Origin: Lasioglossum baleicum
Lineage: Eukaryota; Arthropoda; Insecta; Hymenoptera; Halictidae
DNA length: 64,000 nt
Assembly: GCF_051020765.1 (NCBI RefSeq)
Contig: NC_134935.1
Coordinates: forward strand, 10,355,579-10,419,578
Direction of reading: 5' to 3'
Position numbers and translations under genes: made by a program. Below the pieces are notes generated by a model. The model was not told the DNA's origin, ran no database searches, and saw only the letters and a list, made by a program, of their open reading frames with translations. Positions 22,100 through 33,184 of the stretch are shown here, one piece after another. Each line of letters starts with the position of its first letter. The stretch's first letter is position 1.

Positions 22100-24525
22100 A
22101 CTCGCTAGGCAAGAAAATGCTAAGTAGACCGTACGCTAACAAGCGCGTCAGGGATTACGGGTTTCCTCTTCCCGGTAGACTCGCGTCCGCGGAAAGCTCT
22201 CTGTGCGACGTATTTCGAGGAACGTGGGTCCTTTGTGTCGAGAGAGTCGCGGAGAAAGCCGCCGCCGCTACCAACCCCTCTCCGCATCGAGAGATTATAC
22301 GTATAAAAGATTTTGAGTGGTCACGCTGACCCAGTTCCAGGGACAAGTAGGTTTACCGAAGCTTTCGATCCGGCAGCTTGTAACCACCGTGTATGTACCT
22401 CGATCTTTTCCTTCTGCTTCGGCGGCGACGTCTAAGTAGAGAACCCACCCGTTTCTACCTTTTCTGGCAAAATGGCATCTCCGCGGCTCGCTACAACGCT
22501 GTCTTCAAAGTCGGGATTGCCGCACTCGCCTCGAGTCCTCGGAAATAGAGGATTTCGGGGACGGACGCCGTACATTTACCGGTCCGATAAATGGAGCTGT
22601 TGAAAGCAATAATGGAAACCTCGGATCCGGAAAATAGCAATCCCAGACTCGAGAAATACAAATTTTCTCCGAGAATAAGTATCAGGTCTGTTTCCCACAA
22701 TCCTTCGAATTTCCCGATCCTGTTTCCTTCAACCTAAAATTGTTGTTCGTTCGATCCTGGTTCATTTCTCAATCGTTTCTCTACCAAATGTGATCCCTAA
22801 GAAAAAATAATTATCCTGTAAATGCACGGAACAACGGTCTCTGTCTTATTCGATTTTTTAAACTTTGATTTGTCAGCCGGAAAATTGTCGAAGAGCAGTG
22901 ATCATTGTCCCAGTCCCATACTGAAGCACAGGGGCTTCGAAACAAGTTTCATGTTTCACAGGCGTTTTCAGGATCTTGAGACTTCATTACGATATTCGTT
23001 TTTGTCTTGCGGCCGGAGAGGGAGGGTCGAAATTATTCAGACGGCGTGGATGTATAATTTGAAGAGTGACGCGCGGTCCTTGATAGAAAGAGAGGCTAGA
23101 GGGGGAGGTATAACAGGTTGAGGAAAAAAGAGAGAGGGGAGTCCGATTCCACGGGCGAAGTGGGACGCGTTAATGAATTTCCTTATCAAATCGCGGCCTC
23201 GTCGTGCCACGAGCCGCTATTATTATCTCTGCCATCGATCAATACGACGTGCGGCCGTATTGCAGGACGACTTGCAAATAACGCGAAAACGTTTCTGCGC
23301 AGGACGTGCGAGATACTTGTGTTTCCATCGACGCCTGTTTCGATTGGCACCGTTGCTGATTCGAAGCCGCACCACGATTGCGTTAACCGAACACGTGGCG
23401 TGGGCTCGATCGTTGAACCGCCGCACAGTGCGGTGCAGTGGTGCGCTTTGGTGCCAAAAAGCGGCACGAAATCTACAAACACGGGACTGTCCAACAAATT
23501 TGCTGGAAAGCATGTTGAAAATGATAAAATTCACAGCTTAGAATGATAATAGAAAATACGAAATGATTAACCATTTTGGGCTTTTGAAAAGTCTGAAAAA
23601 TTCCAAAGTGGGTTATTGTACCCTCTAATTTAGTGTGATAACATTTATTTGAAAAAATTGGTCAGTTGAAATATGAAACAGTAAAAGATTTTAATAATTC
23701 AAGAATGTTGTAAGGTTGCTTTTGATGTAACAAAGTCGATAAGGGATGAAATCAATGTTTGTTATTCCAGCTTCCCACAATCAATGTAAGACAGTCTAGT
23801 GATAAGATTTTAAACAAATTGCAGTGAATCTCATTCGACGGAAAATTATCGACGGCGAATCCGGAATTCGGTGACCCGTAACGAGGTTAATTATAAATGA
23901 GTAAATGCGTAAAAATAGAAGAAGGCTTTGGTTCACAGAATATCGTAAAAAAGAATCGAAAATCTCTCCGAGGAGCGTTCCTTTGTCATCCGCTCCCGGC
24001 CGCGACGGAAGATCATCCCCCGGACGCTATTAATAGTGTTACGTTCGCGGCGGCGAGAACGACAGTCGATGATCGCGGGCCCCTAAGCTAATATCCGCGC
24101 AAATAAACCCGTCAGCCTGGAGAAGCTAGTTAAATGTCTCGAGGATTATCCTTCGAAGACTCAATTAGGATTAAAGGGGAGAACGGCGGACGAATAATTG
24201 CAGCGCAAGTGTCTCGCTCATCGCCCCGTTGCTTCCCGTTCCTCCAGTCGGTTCGCTAATAACTTTTCGAATTTTCCCCTTCCTTTAACGAACCAGGAAA
24301 AAAGTCGAGTTCACTTAATCGCGATAACGCTTCTCTTACAGGCCAAACGAATTTTCTCTGCGCACTTATCCCACCCCTGTCGAAACAGAAACTGTATCTA
24401 GTTTACTAGAAGAGAGGCAACACTGTTCTACACTCCCCGTTCTACGTCTTCTGGGAAAGAAAATGTCTATCTATTGAATTTCGTTCTCGAAAAAAATAAA
24501 ATAAGTTGGACAGCACTTTAATTCG
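22100..24525. other. Unannotated stretch with CG-rich patches
   Basis: Frames of 99-142 codons at 22822-23546 overlap frames on the other strand and have no recognisable motif. No repeats are apparent. Confidence 0.35.
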
Positions 24526-24530
24526 ACATA

Positions 24531-24604
24531 CAGTGAAGTCTTGATCTAAGCGTCGCACACGCGGAGTCACAAAAAAATAGTAGAGCTACGTGAAGACTTC
24601 ACTG
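24531..24604. mobile_element. 74-bp micro-MITE
   Basis: CAGTGAAGTCTT at 24531 and AAGACTTCACTG ending at 24604 are perfect 12-bp inverted repeats, each flanked by TA. The terminus resembles those of pogo/Tigger-type Tc1/mariner elements (CAGTG start, TA duplication), known from family knowledge. Only about 50 bp lie between the ends. Confidence 0.85.
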
Positions 24605-24609
24605 TACAT

Positions 24610-25460
24610 CGTTTCGTCTAGAAAATGGGTTTTTAAATTACCAGCAGGTTTTGCTGGAACACAGGAAAATAGATAAAAACGAGACCAAGCAGTAACAACA
24701 AAATTCGTCTGCTACGTTCGCCACGAATAAACTGAATTACAACGTTGGAAGCTTCAAAGGACGCGGTCTCAATTTTAATCGAGGATCCTCTCAAGCAAAT
24801 AAGAATTCCATAATCAGCAAAAACCGACAAAACACACACGGAAGAGGAAACAGAAACGTAATGAAAATCGAAGCGAAGCCGGTAATGAACAGCAGAATAT
24901 TCTCGCCCGGCGAGAAAGAATACAAATGTTTGCCAGACCGAGCGCCCGGTGTTGCGCGGAATTCGTAATGGCCGCCGTCGAACCAGAATCGATCGACCGA
25001 TCGTGTTCGAAGCGTTTTAATCGCGGGCGTTTCTCTTAATTGTTGTGAATCGACGAATAATTTTTTCACGAGTGCGTGGAATTGTTCAGCATCTCGCTGT
25101 CGAGGAAATTTCATTAACGGGAAACACAGGGCGACGCGCGAAATCCGCGGACAAAACGAACAACCGTCGCCATTCGAACGCGGATCCATCGCGATTTGAT
25201 TGCCTCCGATCAACGCGGATCAAGTTTATCGCCGTGGATTTTATGGACGAGCGTGGCACTCAGATTGCTTAGAAATTATTGCGAGCTCGAAGTTGCAAGT
25301 AGCACGATCGAGCAATGAACAGCCGCGGTCGATTTATTTTATACTGGTCTGCCCGTTTTTGCAGTTAGAAAATTTTGACCGTAAAACTCAAGGTTGACAT
25401 TTCTGCACTGACTTGTTTTTACAAATTTCCACCGATTCAGAGGTGTAGTATCGCACCTGT
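24610..25460. other. Unannotated stretch
   Basis: A 140-codon minus-strand frame (24791-25213) overlaps plus-strand frames and has no domain. Nothing else recognised. Confidence 0.35.
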
Positions 25461-25465
25461 GCTGT

Positions 25466-25957
25466 GGTGAGATGACAAGAAGGTCCCCGAAGTACAGCTT
25501 GTCAAATCTAGCTGCGCGGTTGACCAAAACTTAGGCATGCGCAGAAAAAGACAAAGATCGCACTCGACGAGAGAAGGATGCAACATTTGAACGGTAAGGT
25601 ACACACCTCGTCAAAAGTGCGTACTGTCCATTATTTCTTACAGCAGTAAACATACAAACAACTGTTTGTATGATTGTGTGAATACACTTGTGTCACTTTA
25701 CTTTTTAACTGAACTGTCGCCACGTGCATCGTTTGACAGGTGACGATCAGTTCTCTATCGTTGTGAAGTTCCGCCTATTTATCACTGCGCAGCGGGGTCA
25801 TTTCCCCTTGCGGGGGACATTCAGCCGCACAGCTAGATTTGGCAAGCTGTAAGACTTGTGTCTCCCCACTCCCCATCACGTGACACGTTTCCCCTCAATT
25901 CGTGCTCCTCCTCTCATCTGCCGACACTGCTGCCAGGGACCTTCTTGTCATCTCACC
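25466..25957 (+). mobile_element. GGTGAGATGACAAG MITE, copy split by a nested element
   Basis: Outer ends GGTGAGATGACAAGAAGGTC and its complement bound 492 bp. Removing the inner 355 bp leaves a sequence that aligns along its length with the intact copy at 11376-11534 in the opposite orientation. That comparison proves the inner part arrived later. Non-coding. Confidence 0.9.
25495..25849. mobile_element. Nested TA-flanked element with 25-bp TIRs
   Basis: Inverted termini CAGCTTGTCAAATCTAGCTG and CAGCTAGATTTGGCAAGCTG extend to about 25 bp with two mismatches and are flanked by TA on both sides. The element interrupts the outer MITE just after its GGTCCCCG block. No open frame for a transposase is present, so it is non-autonomous. 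TA flanks point to the Tc1/mariner group by inference. Confidence 0.9.
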
Positions 25958-25972
25958 TCACATACATTAATG

Positions 25973-26168
25973 CAGGGGTTTCCAACCCCTGGGAGGCGCG
26001 GACTATTGCCAGGGGAGGCGCCAAAAGTTTTTTTGCGCCAGTATTTTTTTGTAATATAGTTATTATTATTTAAAACGTGTCTATATTATTATATCTATTA
26101 AAAGATAGGGAGGCGCGGAAAAACATTTTTTTAGGGTGGCGTAGTAGCATAAAGGTTAGAGACCGATG
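25973..26168. mobile_element. hAT-like MITE with 8-bp target duplication
   Basis: The left end CAGGGGTTTCCAACCCCTGG is typical of hAT non-autonomous elements. The right end AAAGGTTAGAGACCGATG is a decayed complement. It is flanked by CATTAATG (25965-25972) and CATTAATA (26169-26176), an 8-bp duplication with one mismatch, the length expected for hAT transposition. Interior has repeated GGGAGGCGCGG blocks. Confidence 0.88.
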
Positions 26169-26179
26169 CATTAATATTA

Positions 26180-27535
26180 TCAGAAACTACAACAAAAGAA
26201 AAACGAATTAAAATGAATAAAATATTTCAAATAAAATTCCCACGGTTTCGAAAATCCTACAAATAAAACACAATGTATAAACGCTAGATGGGAAGACAGG
26301 TGATCAAATTCTGTCCCCGGGCCCCAGACACTGCACACCGAGTATACATAGATCTAAATTTGTGCATTATTCACTGCCAAAGAGGATGTAATTTCTCCTC
26401 GGTTTGAAAATTGGCTCTGTCTCGCCGGACACCGCGGTGATTGAAGTCGTCTCCTCGCGCTCGGTGGATTGTGTCGATATTTCATCCTCAACGGTGGGAA
26501 AAGTCTCCGAGTCCGAGGCGTGGGCTTCGCCCGTTGAAAAATCGAGGGCAGGAGTTTGTTCTCGCAGGCCGAGGAACAGGATTGCGAGGAGATCCTCCGG
26601 AAAATTGCGGTTTCCGCGCAATCCCAGGGAACAAACAGCGACAAAGTCTCGGTCATTTCCGGGACCGCGTGCATTTTGTTGCGGTTTTCGTTACGTTTAC
26701 CCGCGCCATGCCGTGCCGCGCTGCGCCGCACTACCCTAATGGAATTCCTGCTCGAAGGAAAGCTGGAATCGCTGCGAAAACCTCGTTTGTTTAATCACCG
26801 CAATTAATGCCGCTCCACGGCTCGCTACGATTAATCGGTGTTCAACCTGGTTCGACGACTGACGCTCGCTCGCAATTATTCGAACTCTATCCCATCGGAT
26901 ATTCAAATTTTAATGCTCATTTTTATTGTCGTCTTCCTTCTTTTTACACACCTTCTGCCCTTTGCGAGAGAACGCGTGAGATGTAATGATATGGAAATGG
27001 ATATTGGAACGACCCGGGTTTACGACGGGCAATTAGTTCGACGAAGAACAGTCGTCCATTGAAATACGGCGCTGGAAAGCATTACCGCATCGCTTCGATG
27101 CCGAGTAGGTTATTGCTCGCGTCCCTTCCGGCGTTAGCACCTCAAAGTTAATTGAAACGAAATTTACTGTGTCGGTAATCCATCTTATTCGATGCTGCTA
27201 TCGCTGTCTCTAACCGATTGTGCATCTTCTTCTTCCGCTACAATCGACGTATCTGTTTCTCTCTAGTATTTTCGTTTTTCACCGTAGTTCAAGTATTTTC
27301 TGCTTGTTTAACATCTGACTCCTGTGTGGATGTGCTCTAACTATTTTAAACCTGCCCGTGATCAATGTGATCATCCTTCTTTATTCTCTTATTTCGTTGT
27401 AAAAATTATAGGGACTTAACGTCATGTTTTAAGAGAGGTAGAGTTGAAAACACAAAGTTGGTCCTCATGGCCAGTAGAAGAGGATTGAAAAAAAAATTGT
27501 TCTCTTGACCTTGTTTTTCTCAAACTATGTTCTTC
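26180..27535. other. Unannotated stretch with CG-rich patch
   Basis: At 26354-26807 frames on both strands are open for 80-125 codons. The minus-strand frame ending at 26367 has a Ser/Thr/Glu-rich product but no domain. From 26.9 to 27.5 kb nothing is recognised. Confidence 0.35.
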
Positions 27536-27543
27536 TCAAACTA

Positions 27544-27799
27544 CAGTTAGGAGCAAAACTGATCAGCCTTTTTACCACTTTTGATCGTTTATAACTCGTA
27601 AGAACCAATTAATTAATTTCAATGAAATTTTCGGAGCGTATATAATTTATACAAATTGACCACACATTTTATAAATTTTCATTATTGGCGCATATTCATA
27701 TTGGCACATTTATAAGAAAGTAATAGAGATCGATTTTAGTCACTATTTTAGATGCTTAAGTAACTTAAGTAAGTGTCCGGATACTTTTAAGCGGTAGCG
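27544..27799. mobile_element. Tc1-like remnant
   Basis: The right end, read on the minus strand, is CGCTACCGCTTAAAAGTATC followed by CGGACACTTA, which resembles Tc1-type termini with AAAAGTATYCGGACAC. The left end CAGTTAGGAGCAAAACTGATC is a weak inverted match. Both are flanked by TA. Interior is AT-rich with no transposase frame. Confidence 0.5.
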
Positions 27800-27804
27800 T
27801 AATT

Positions 27805-29695
27805 TCTTGACACCTTGTACAGTGGTGGTTTCACCGCCGAAGGTAATAACACATTTTTTCCTAGTTTCTGAATGTAAAGTTGTACCAATAAAAATGTTAT
27901 TAGTCAATTTTCCAGCTTTACACGATAGAATCCCCCTTTAAGCATCCTCTTTCATTGTGCGAACTTTTTCCCGGTGGTGCAGTTTCTCCGAGTCTTTCTG
28001 TCCCGTCCCGGCACTTGATACGCAATGCCCGATCGTTTCGCCTCGATTCGAGATTCCCCGGTCCCCCGTGTCGCGTTCCCGATCGCAAGACAAGACAGAA
28101 GGATCAAGTAAATGCCGGCTCGCAGGAAGCGAGCTCGCGTTCGTGGAACTATAAAGGGGATCGCAAGGGGGTTGTCGATCCTGAAGAACAGACGGCGACG
28201 ATCCGCAGGGGCGGGCGGAAAGAGAAAGAGTTTTATCGCTTTTCAATCCAGCCGCGGGTTAAGTGCGTCGGGAGAAACCTCTCTCCTCGAACACTCTCAC
28301 GGCTCTGTTGGAATCCTGCCAGCCAGGGATAATAACCTTCACCCTCGGCCGACGACGACCGAGCACTTTGCATTAACGTCGAATTAAAACTGTACGCCAA
28401 GTTTCGGACATTCTGTCGTTCCGACGACTTCGTCGCTCCTCCCATTTATGTACTTCGAACTTTTCGTCGCGGCGTACCACTGCTCTGCTTCTCCATCTCC
28501 TTCTTCTTTCACTTTTTTCACCCTCGCCGTATTTCCTCTAAAATGAGCTTCGATCCTCGCGAAATTATATTTACTTGGGGCCTTGATTGACCTTTCATTG
28601 CCTCGCAGCAGCTTTGCTGATGTTTGCGAAATGTTTGTCCGTTCGAGGTAAAAGCAGCTAGACGGCACGAAAAAACATATAACGACACGCGGCTAACAAA
28701 ATTATACTTTTACGGTGAATTTATCATATCTTTTTTCATTAAAAAATCGCTGAAGGAATTATTTTTATAATCATCATAAACTTAAACGTGCGTTTATTGT
28801 GGGCAAGATAGAACCGACAAACAAGTAATTAAAGCTATATCAAAAATTCATCTGTATGAAGAAGGCGCAGCTAAATTAATTACAAACAATAATTATAACG
28901 TAAAACGCATCATTATTTTGGAAAAAATTCATTTTACACATCAGCTAGCAGCGATCATTCCATAATTTTGAAAGGTCCACGGCTGAAGAGTTTTTAATGG
29001 ATCCTTCAACAGTAGCAGCAATTTCAATTGCGACCAACAAGTCGCCGCCATCAACGTCATTTAAGAATCTCGTTTCAGCTTATAATGTAAATGACCATTT
29101 CTAAGCTTCCTTTTGGTACAGCAAAACCACTGAAAATCCTATTAATAGGATTCCGGTAGGTAAAGCGGTAAGGAACGTAAATTATTTAGCTGAATGAATT
29201 TCATCTCTGCGACGACAGTGAAATAATGTGATGCAATAAGAACACTTGTTGCTGTATTACTCGAAAGCGAATTATTACCTAATTGTTCGTAGAGTTGTGC
29301 GATCGACAGCGCCTCAGCAAAGCTCCGATTGGAAAAGAGAAGGGAAATAACAATTTATCGTAACGTCATTTGAATCCGATGTCTTCGCGGGTATGAAAGG
29401 AATATAGGTTTCCCATAATAGCGTTTGGCAACGAACATCTGGTCGCGGAAGGAAAGGGAGTCCTTTCTGTAACGACATTCCCATTCGATTGGAGTTTCAA
29501 CATTGAAGCGAAGAAACGAATTTATTTGAACACTTAATAACAATGAAGATGAAAGCACTTCTGGTAAAGCGGAGAGTAACGAGCCTCGAATGTGCATCAA
29601 GAATTTTTCATTAATTAATCGTTTTGTACACAGGAATATGATATCTTTCAATTACAGTGAATAAATACTGTGGTTCTACTATTTCTTTGCGACTA
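27805..29695. other. Unannotated stretch
   Basis: CG-rich at 27.95-28.65 kb with frames up to 125 codons on both strands and no domains; AT-rich and featureless at 28.7-29.6 kb. Confidence 0.35.
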
Positions 29696-29700
29696 TTTAA

Positions 29701-29905
29701 CCCTTGTGTGGTCAACCAAAATTTATAGATTATTTAAAACCTTTCTGTATTTAACATGTTTGCACAAATTCTCATTATAAGACTATAAATTAGTATATTA
29801 GCGAGTAAAGAATGGACATTCAGAGAAATTTTGTAATATTTCTTAGAGGAACAATCACAGATTGTTGAAAGAAATACAATAAATGGGTACCCAGGTGCCC
29901 AGACC
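29701..29905. mobile_element. TTAA-type MITE (CCCTTGTG family), copy 2
   Basis: Starts CCCTTGTGTGGTCAACC directly after TTAA and follows the 9767 copy closely for about 200 bp, ending in GGGTACCCAGGTGCCC. The right half seen in the other copy is missing or unrecognisable, so this may be 3'-truncated or a shorter variant. Confidence 0.75.
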
Positions 29906-29909
29906 AGAA

Positions 29910-30690
29910 TTAAACCACTAAATCAAGTTCAAATTATATCGTGTTTACAGTCATTTTAACCAGAAAAATTTCACAAACAGGGTAGCGAAACAATGAGAAC
30001 ATTAAGGCAGTATGAAGATTAACGTGTCTACAAGAACCTCCAAAAATATGTCTGAAAAAATAAAAACAAATAAAAAGAATTAAAATTAAGAATCAATCTT
30101 GCAGTTATAAGAAGGGACCGCCGTTAAAATGAAAAATACGTCTAACGAGGCGAAGATGCACAAGCTCGAGCAAAAATAAAAAAATATTTCAAATTCTGTT
30201 CCGCGTCGCCGGACAAAAATTTCTGATTAATTGAGACGAAAGGATAAGAAGCATTGAACAATCGTACTTAAAAGCAGAATCAAGCTTGTGTTCTATTCAG
30301 TGGCTTTCAGGCACGAGAGACACCAGTAGAAAAAGTATTAAAGATATCGGTCACGAGCGTCTTGAGGGTGAAACCGAGAAACAATAAAGGTCTTTATAGC
30401 TTGGGGATCCGTGTCTCTCCGCCGATGGAATTGTTTTATTCGTTTCTGCAGCAGACGCGACGGGCTTCCACTCCGTTCCCTTCTCGCGAGTCACTGTAAA
30501 GTTCCAATAATAATGCCGCTTGCCAAATTGGTCGATGTCTCTCGCGTGGAAATTGAAAGTGTTCGAACTCGTTCAGACTTCGCGCCCTCTTCGGTGAAAA
30601 TCCCAGCGCAGATATTTCCAAAACTTCTCGATATTGTTTCGAAATGTTCTCTTCGAATTTCATAAAATGGAACTTCATGAAACCGGTGTT
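29910..30690. other. Unannotated stretch
   Basis: No feature supported. Frames at 30411-30678 are open on both strands without motif. Confidence 0.35.
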
Positions 30691-30698
30691 ATACGACT

Positions 30699-30907
30699 AG
30701 ACTGCGAATGTTTATACAAACGCATATTGCTACAGATTTTTACGTGATTACAAAAATATATTTTATATTATATTTCCCACATTTCCACATTATATTTCTC
30801 CATATTGGCCCACATAAAAAAGCTGTAAAATGCAACTTTTAATATTTTCTCTACAATTCCGATCAATTGCAATTTTTTAAAAACTTTCTTTTCGCATCCT
30901 ATAGTAA
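30699..30907. mobile_element. Possible decayed TA-flanked MITE
   Basis: The left end CTAGACTGCGAATGTTTATAC resembles the GACTGCGGAT family. A right end is only guessed near TTCGCATCCTATAGTA at about 30907. Confidence 0.3.
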
Positions 30908-30973
30908 ACTAATTGCTCTAGCTTCCCAAAAAAGTTCAGATACGAATATTAATTCGAGTAACTGTACTTAATA

Positions 30974-31189
30974 TTAGATTGTTCCAAAAGTTTCTTTCGG
31001 AACGTGTTCCTTTAATGTTGCTAAATAAATTCAAACAATGCGATAATCTTTATGTTAATGTTTTAGTACTTCCTAACATGAATTTGCATCATGTGCATGA
31101 ACCGAAAACCAACACTTTTGGGACAACTTAATATTTATTTAGCAATAGTAAAGGAACACATTCCGAAAGAAACTTTTGGGACAACCTAA
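30974..31189. mobile_element. mariner-derived MITE
   Basis: Ends TTAGATTGTTCCAAAAGTTT and, on the other strand, TTAGGTTGTCCCAAAAGTTT match mariner termini (TTAGGTTGNNCCAAAAGT). Both are flanked by TA. Complementarity extends for about 55 bp through TTTCTTTCGGAA, GTTCCTTTA and TAAATAAAT. At 216 bp it lacks any transposase and is a deletion derivative. Confidence 0.9.
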
Positions 31190-31199
31190 TACAGATCTT

Positions 31200-31765
31200 C
31201 AAGGAATAAAGTTACCATAATTTCCTTGCTAGTCCTCGGTGAATGGGGCGGTTTCTATTATGGATTCATCAACCCAAAGTATCAAAACAGTGGAGAAGTT
31301 GATGCGGGCAGATTGCGATTCTTTCTTCATCTCGTCGCGAACGCTGCGGTCAATTGTGCTTTGAACGAAATAAACATTTCGCAGCAACAACAGCACCAAC
31401 GGGAGAGGTGGCGGTTTCGCGTAAACAAAGAATAACGGAAGACGAAACCGGCGAATAACCGTGGAAGCAGAGATCCGAGTGGCTAGTAAGATTATCAGTT
31501 GCTGTCGCGTACGGAACAAAGGGAACTTTGAAATTAAATAACGGAGAACAAAACCGTGGAAAATGACCCGACTTTCGAGAGTAATTCCACGGCAGACGGG
31601 ACTTCTCCTGGAATTTCTGTGCCCGTTTCTGCAACGTGGCGCGCAAGGCGTACGAAGGCGTAATTCAATTCTCTCGACGTAATTAACCGAGCAGTAATGC
31701 GAATAAATTGTCGGAAAAGTTATTAATTATTCCCAAGTACGTTGAAACGTTTCATTTACTGTGAT
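31200..31765. other. Unannotated stretch
   Basis: Overlapping frames on both strands at 31226-31646, up to 98 codons, without a recognised domain. No repeats seen. Confidence 0.35.
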
Positions 31766-31770
31766 CAATA

Positions 31771-31894
31771 GACAATGCACAGATAACAATGTATTTCATC
31801 GTTCAATGATCTTAACAAGTCGATAATAATGTAACAACATTCTTCAATTCATCTAATGTATTTACAATTTCACAATTTCGTCAAATCCGCAGTC
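31771..31894. mobile_element. Possible short TA-flanked MITE
   Basis: The right end AATCCGCAGTC followed by TA is typical of the GACTGCGGAT family. The left end TAGACAATGCACAG near 31769 is a weak partner. Confidence 0.4.
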
Positions 31895-31899
31895 TAGTG

Positions 31900-32980
31900 A
31901 TCGAAAAGTATCAGGGCTGAATTTTTTAAATATCTCGTGTTATCCATTTTCATATATTTCAGGTTTTCTTATGTTGGTTGCACTCTCTTTATCATCTGTG
32001 CAAAATGTCATTATTGTCTTTTGTTTTTCCCGGCGATTTTTAACTTGTCCAATGGCGATCATCCTTCTCGCACTCAATCACAGTAGTAAATCATTTGGAT
32101 GCGGAATAATCCAAATTCTCTATCGAGGCTTCGTGAACCTCCGATATCTATTAAGGTTTCTGTCAATTATCACGTAAGACAATTTTTTTAGAAATCGCAA
32201 TCGAAGGTTATTTTAAAGAAAAAACATTTAAGGGGCGGCATTTCCAAAAATTGTCATCGTTCTGAGAAAATCTACCACACTGTGTCAATTAATATAAAAT
32301 CCTTTGAACACTTTGGAGACGGTGTCAACCTCAACGTGTGGAAATTCTCGGAGTCTATTCATGTTTCGGAAACCCGTGAAGTTTATTCAAGCTTCCAGGA
32401 ACCCTTTGGAACCTACGATACACCTAAAACCTCACTAATCCAACGACGTTTCGGGAAACGTAAATTCGTGGAACTTCCCGTATCTTCACGAATTCTTTGA
32501 ACACAGGCTGACGCTTTATAAATCGTTAAAAGTACTGACTTTTTTACCTTCAAAAATACTAGACGCTGTTGGAATAAATCTCGTTCTGCCTCGGTCACTG
32601 CTATATCGCGACTTTTCAAGTAGAAATGTGCAGAGATAACACGACGAATGTTCAGAACGCCGCGACGCGTCGCACCGTGCCGAATACTAAATCCCGTGTC
32701 CAACTTTTATCATTATATTTCCTCTCATTCGAGAAATTCGTAGCAATTCAATATCGTGTTCCGCGCACGCCTTCTGTCGACCGGATCGTACACATTAACC
32801 GTACAGAGCTCTCGAAATCGTGACGATTCAACGTGAAAAATAGGTCAACGACTTAAAAAGATTTTTGGTGATTTTCTAGTACGGACAAACCATTCGATAG
32901 ATCACTGTGCAAAAATATCTTCCGTCACGTTTCGACGTTGCACCCTCGCTGAAAGAGCACTTGCAAAAAAATTAAATTTT
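31900..32980. other. Unannotated stretch
   Basis: Nothing recognised; short frames only. Confidence 0.35.
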
Positions 32981-32989
32981 CACTATTAC

Positions 32990-33178
32990 ACTTCATTCCG
33001 TATTTATGCATTCGTGACAAAAATGAATAGATCAAATACGAAACTATGGACATTAGAAGAATTCCAGAACATCGTTACGCTATTTTAGACTCATTGAAAT
33101 TAGCAAAAGAAAAAATTCATTTTATTTCCACCTCTCATAATAAACCATTTTTATTTTGCATTGGAATCCGCAGTTCAG
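32990..33178. mobile_element. TA-flanked MITE family member, decayed
   Basis: The left part TTCCGTATTTATGCATTCG followed by TGACAAAAATGAATAG and the right part TTTTGCATTGGAATCCGCAGT match the family's ends with several substitutions. The inner ACATTAGAAGAATT block is also shared with the 15.9- and 21.6-kb copies. Confidence 0.6.
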
Positions 33179-33184
33179 TTGTTT

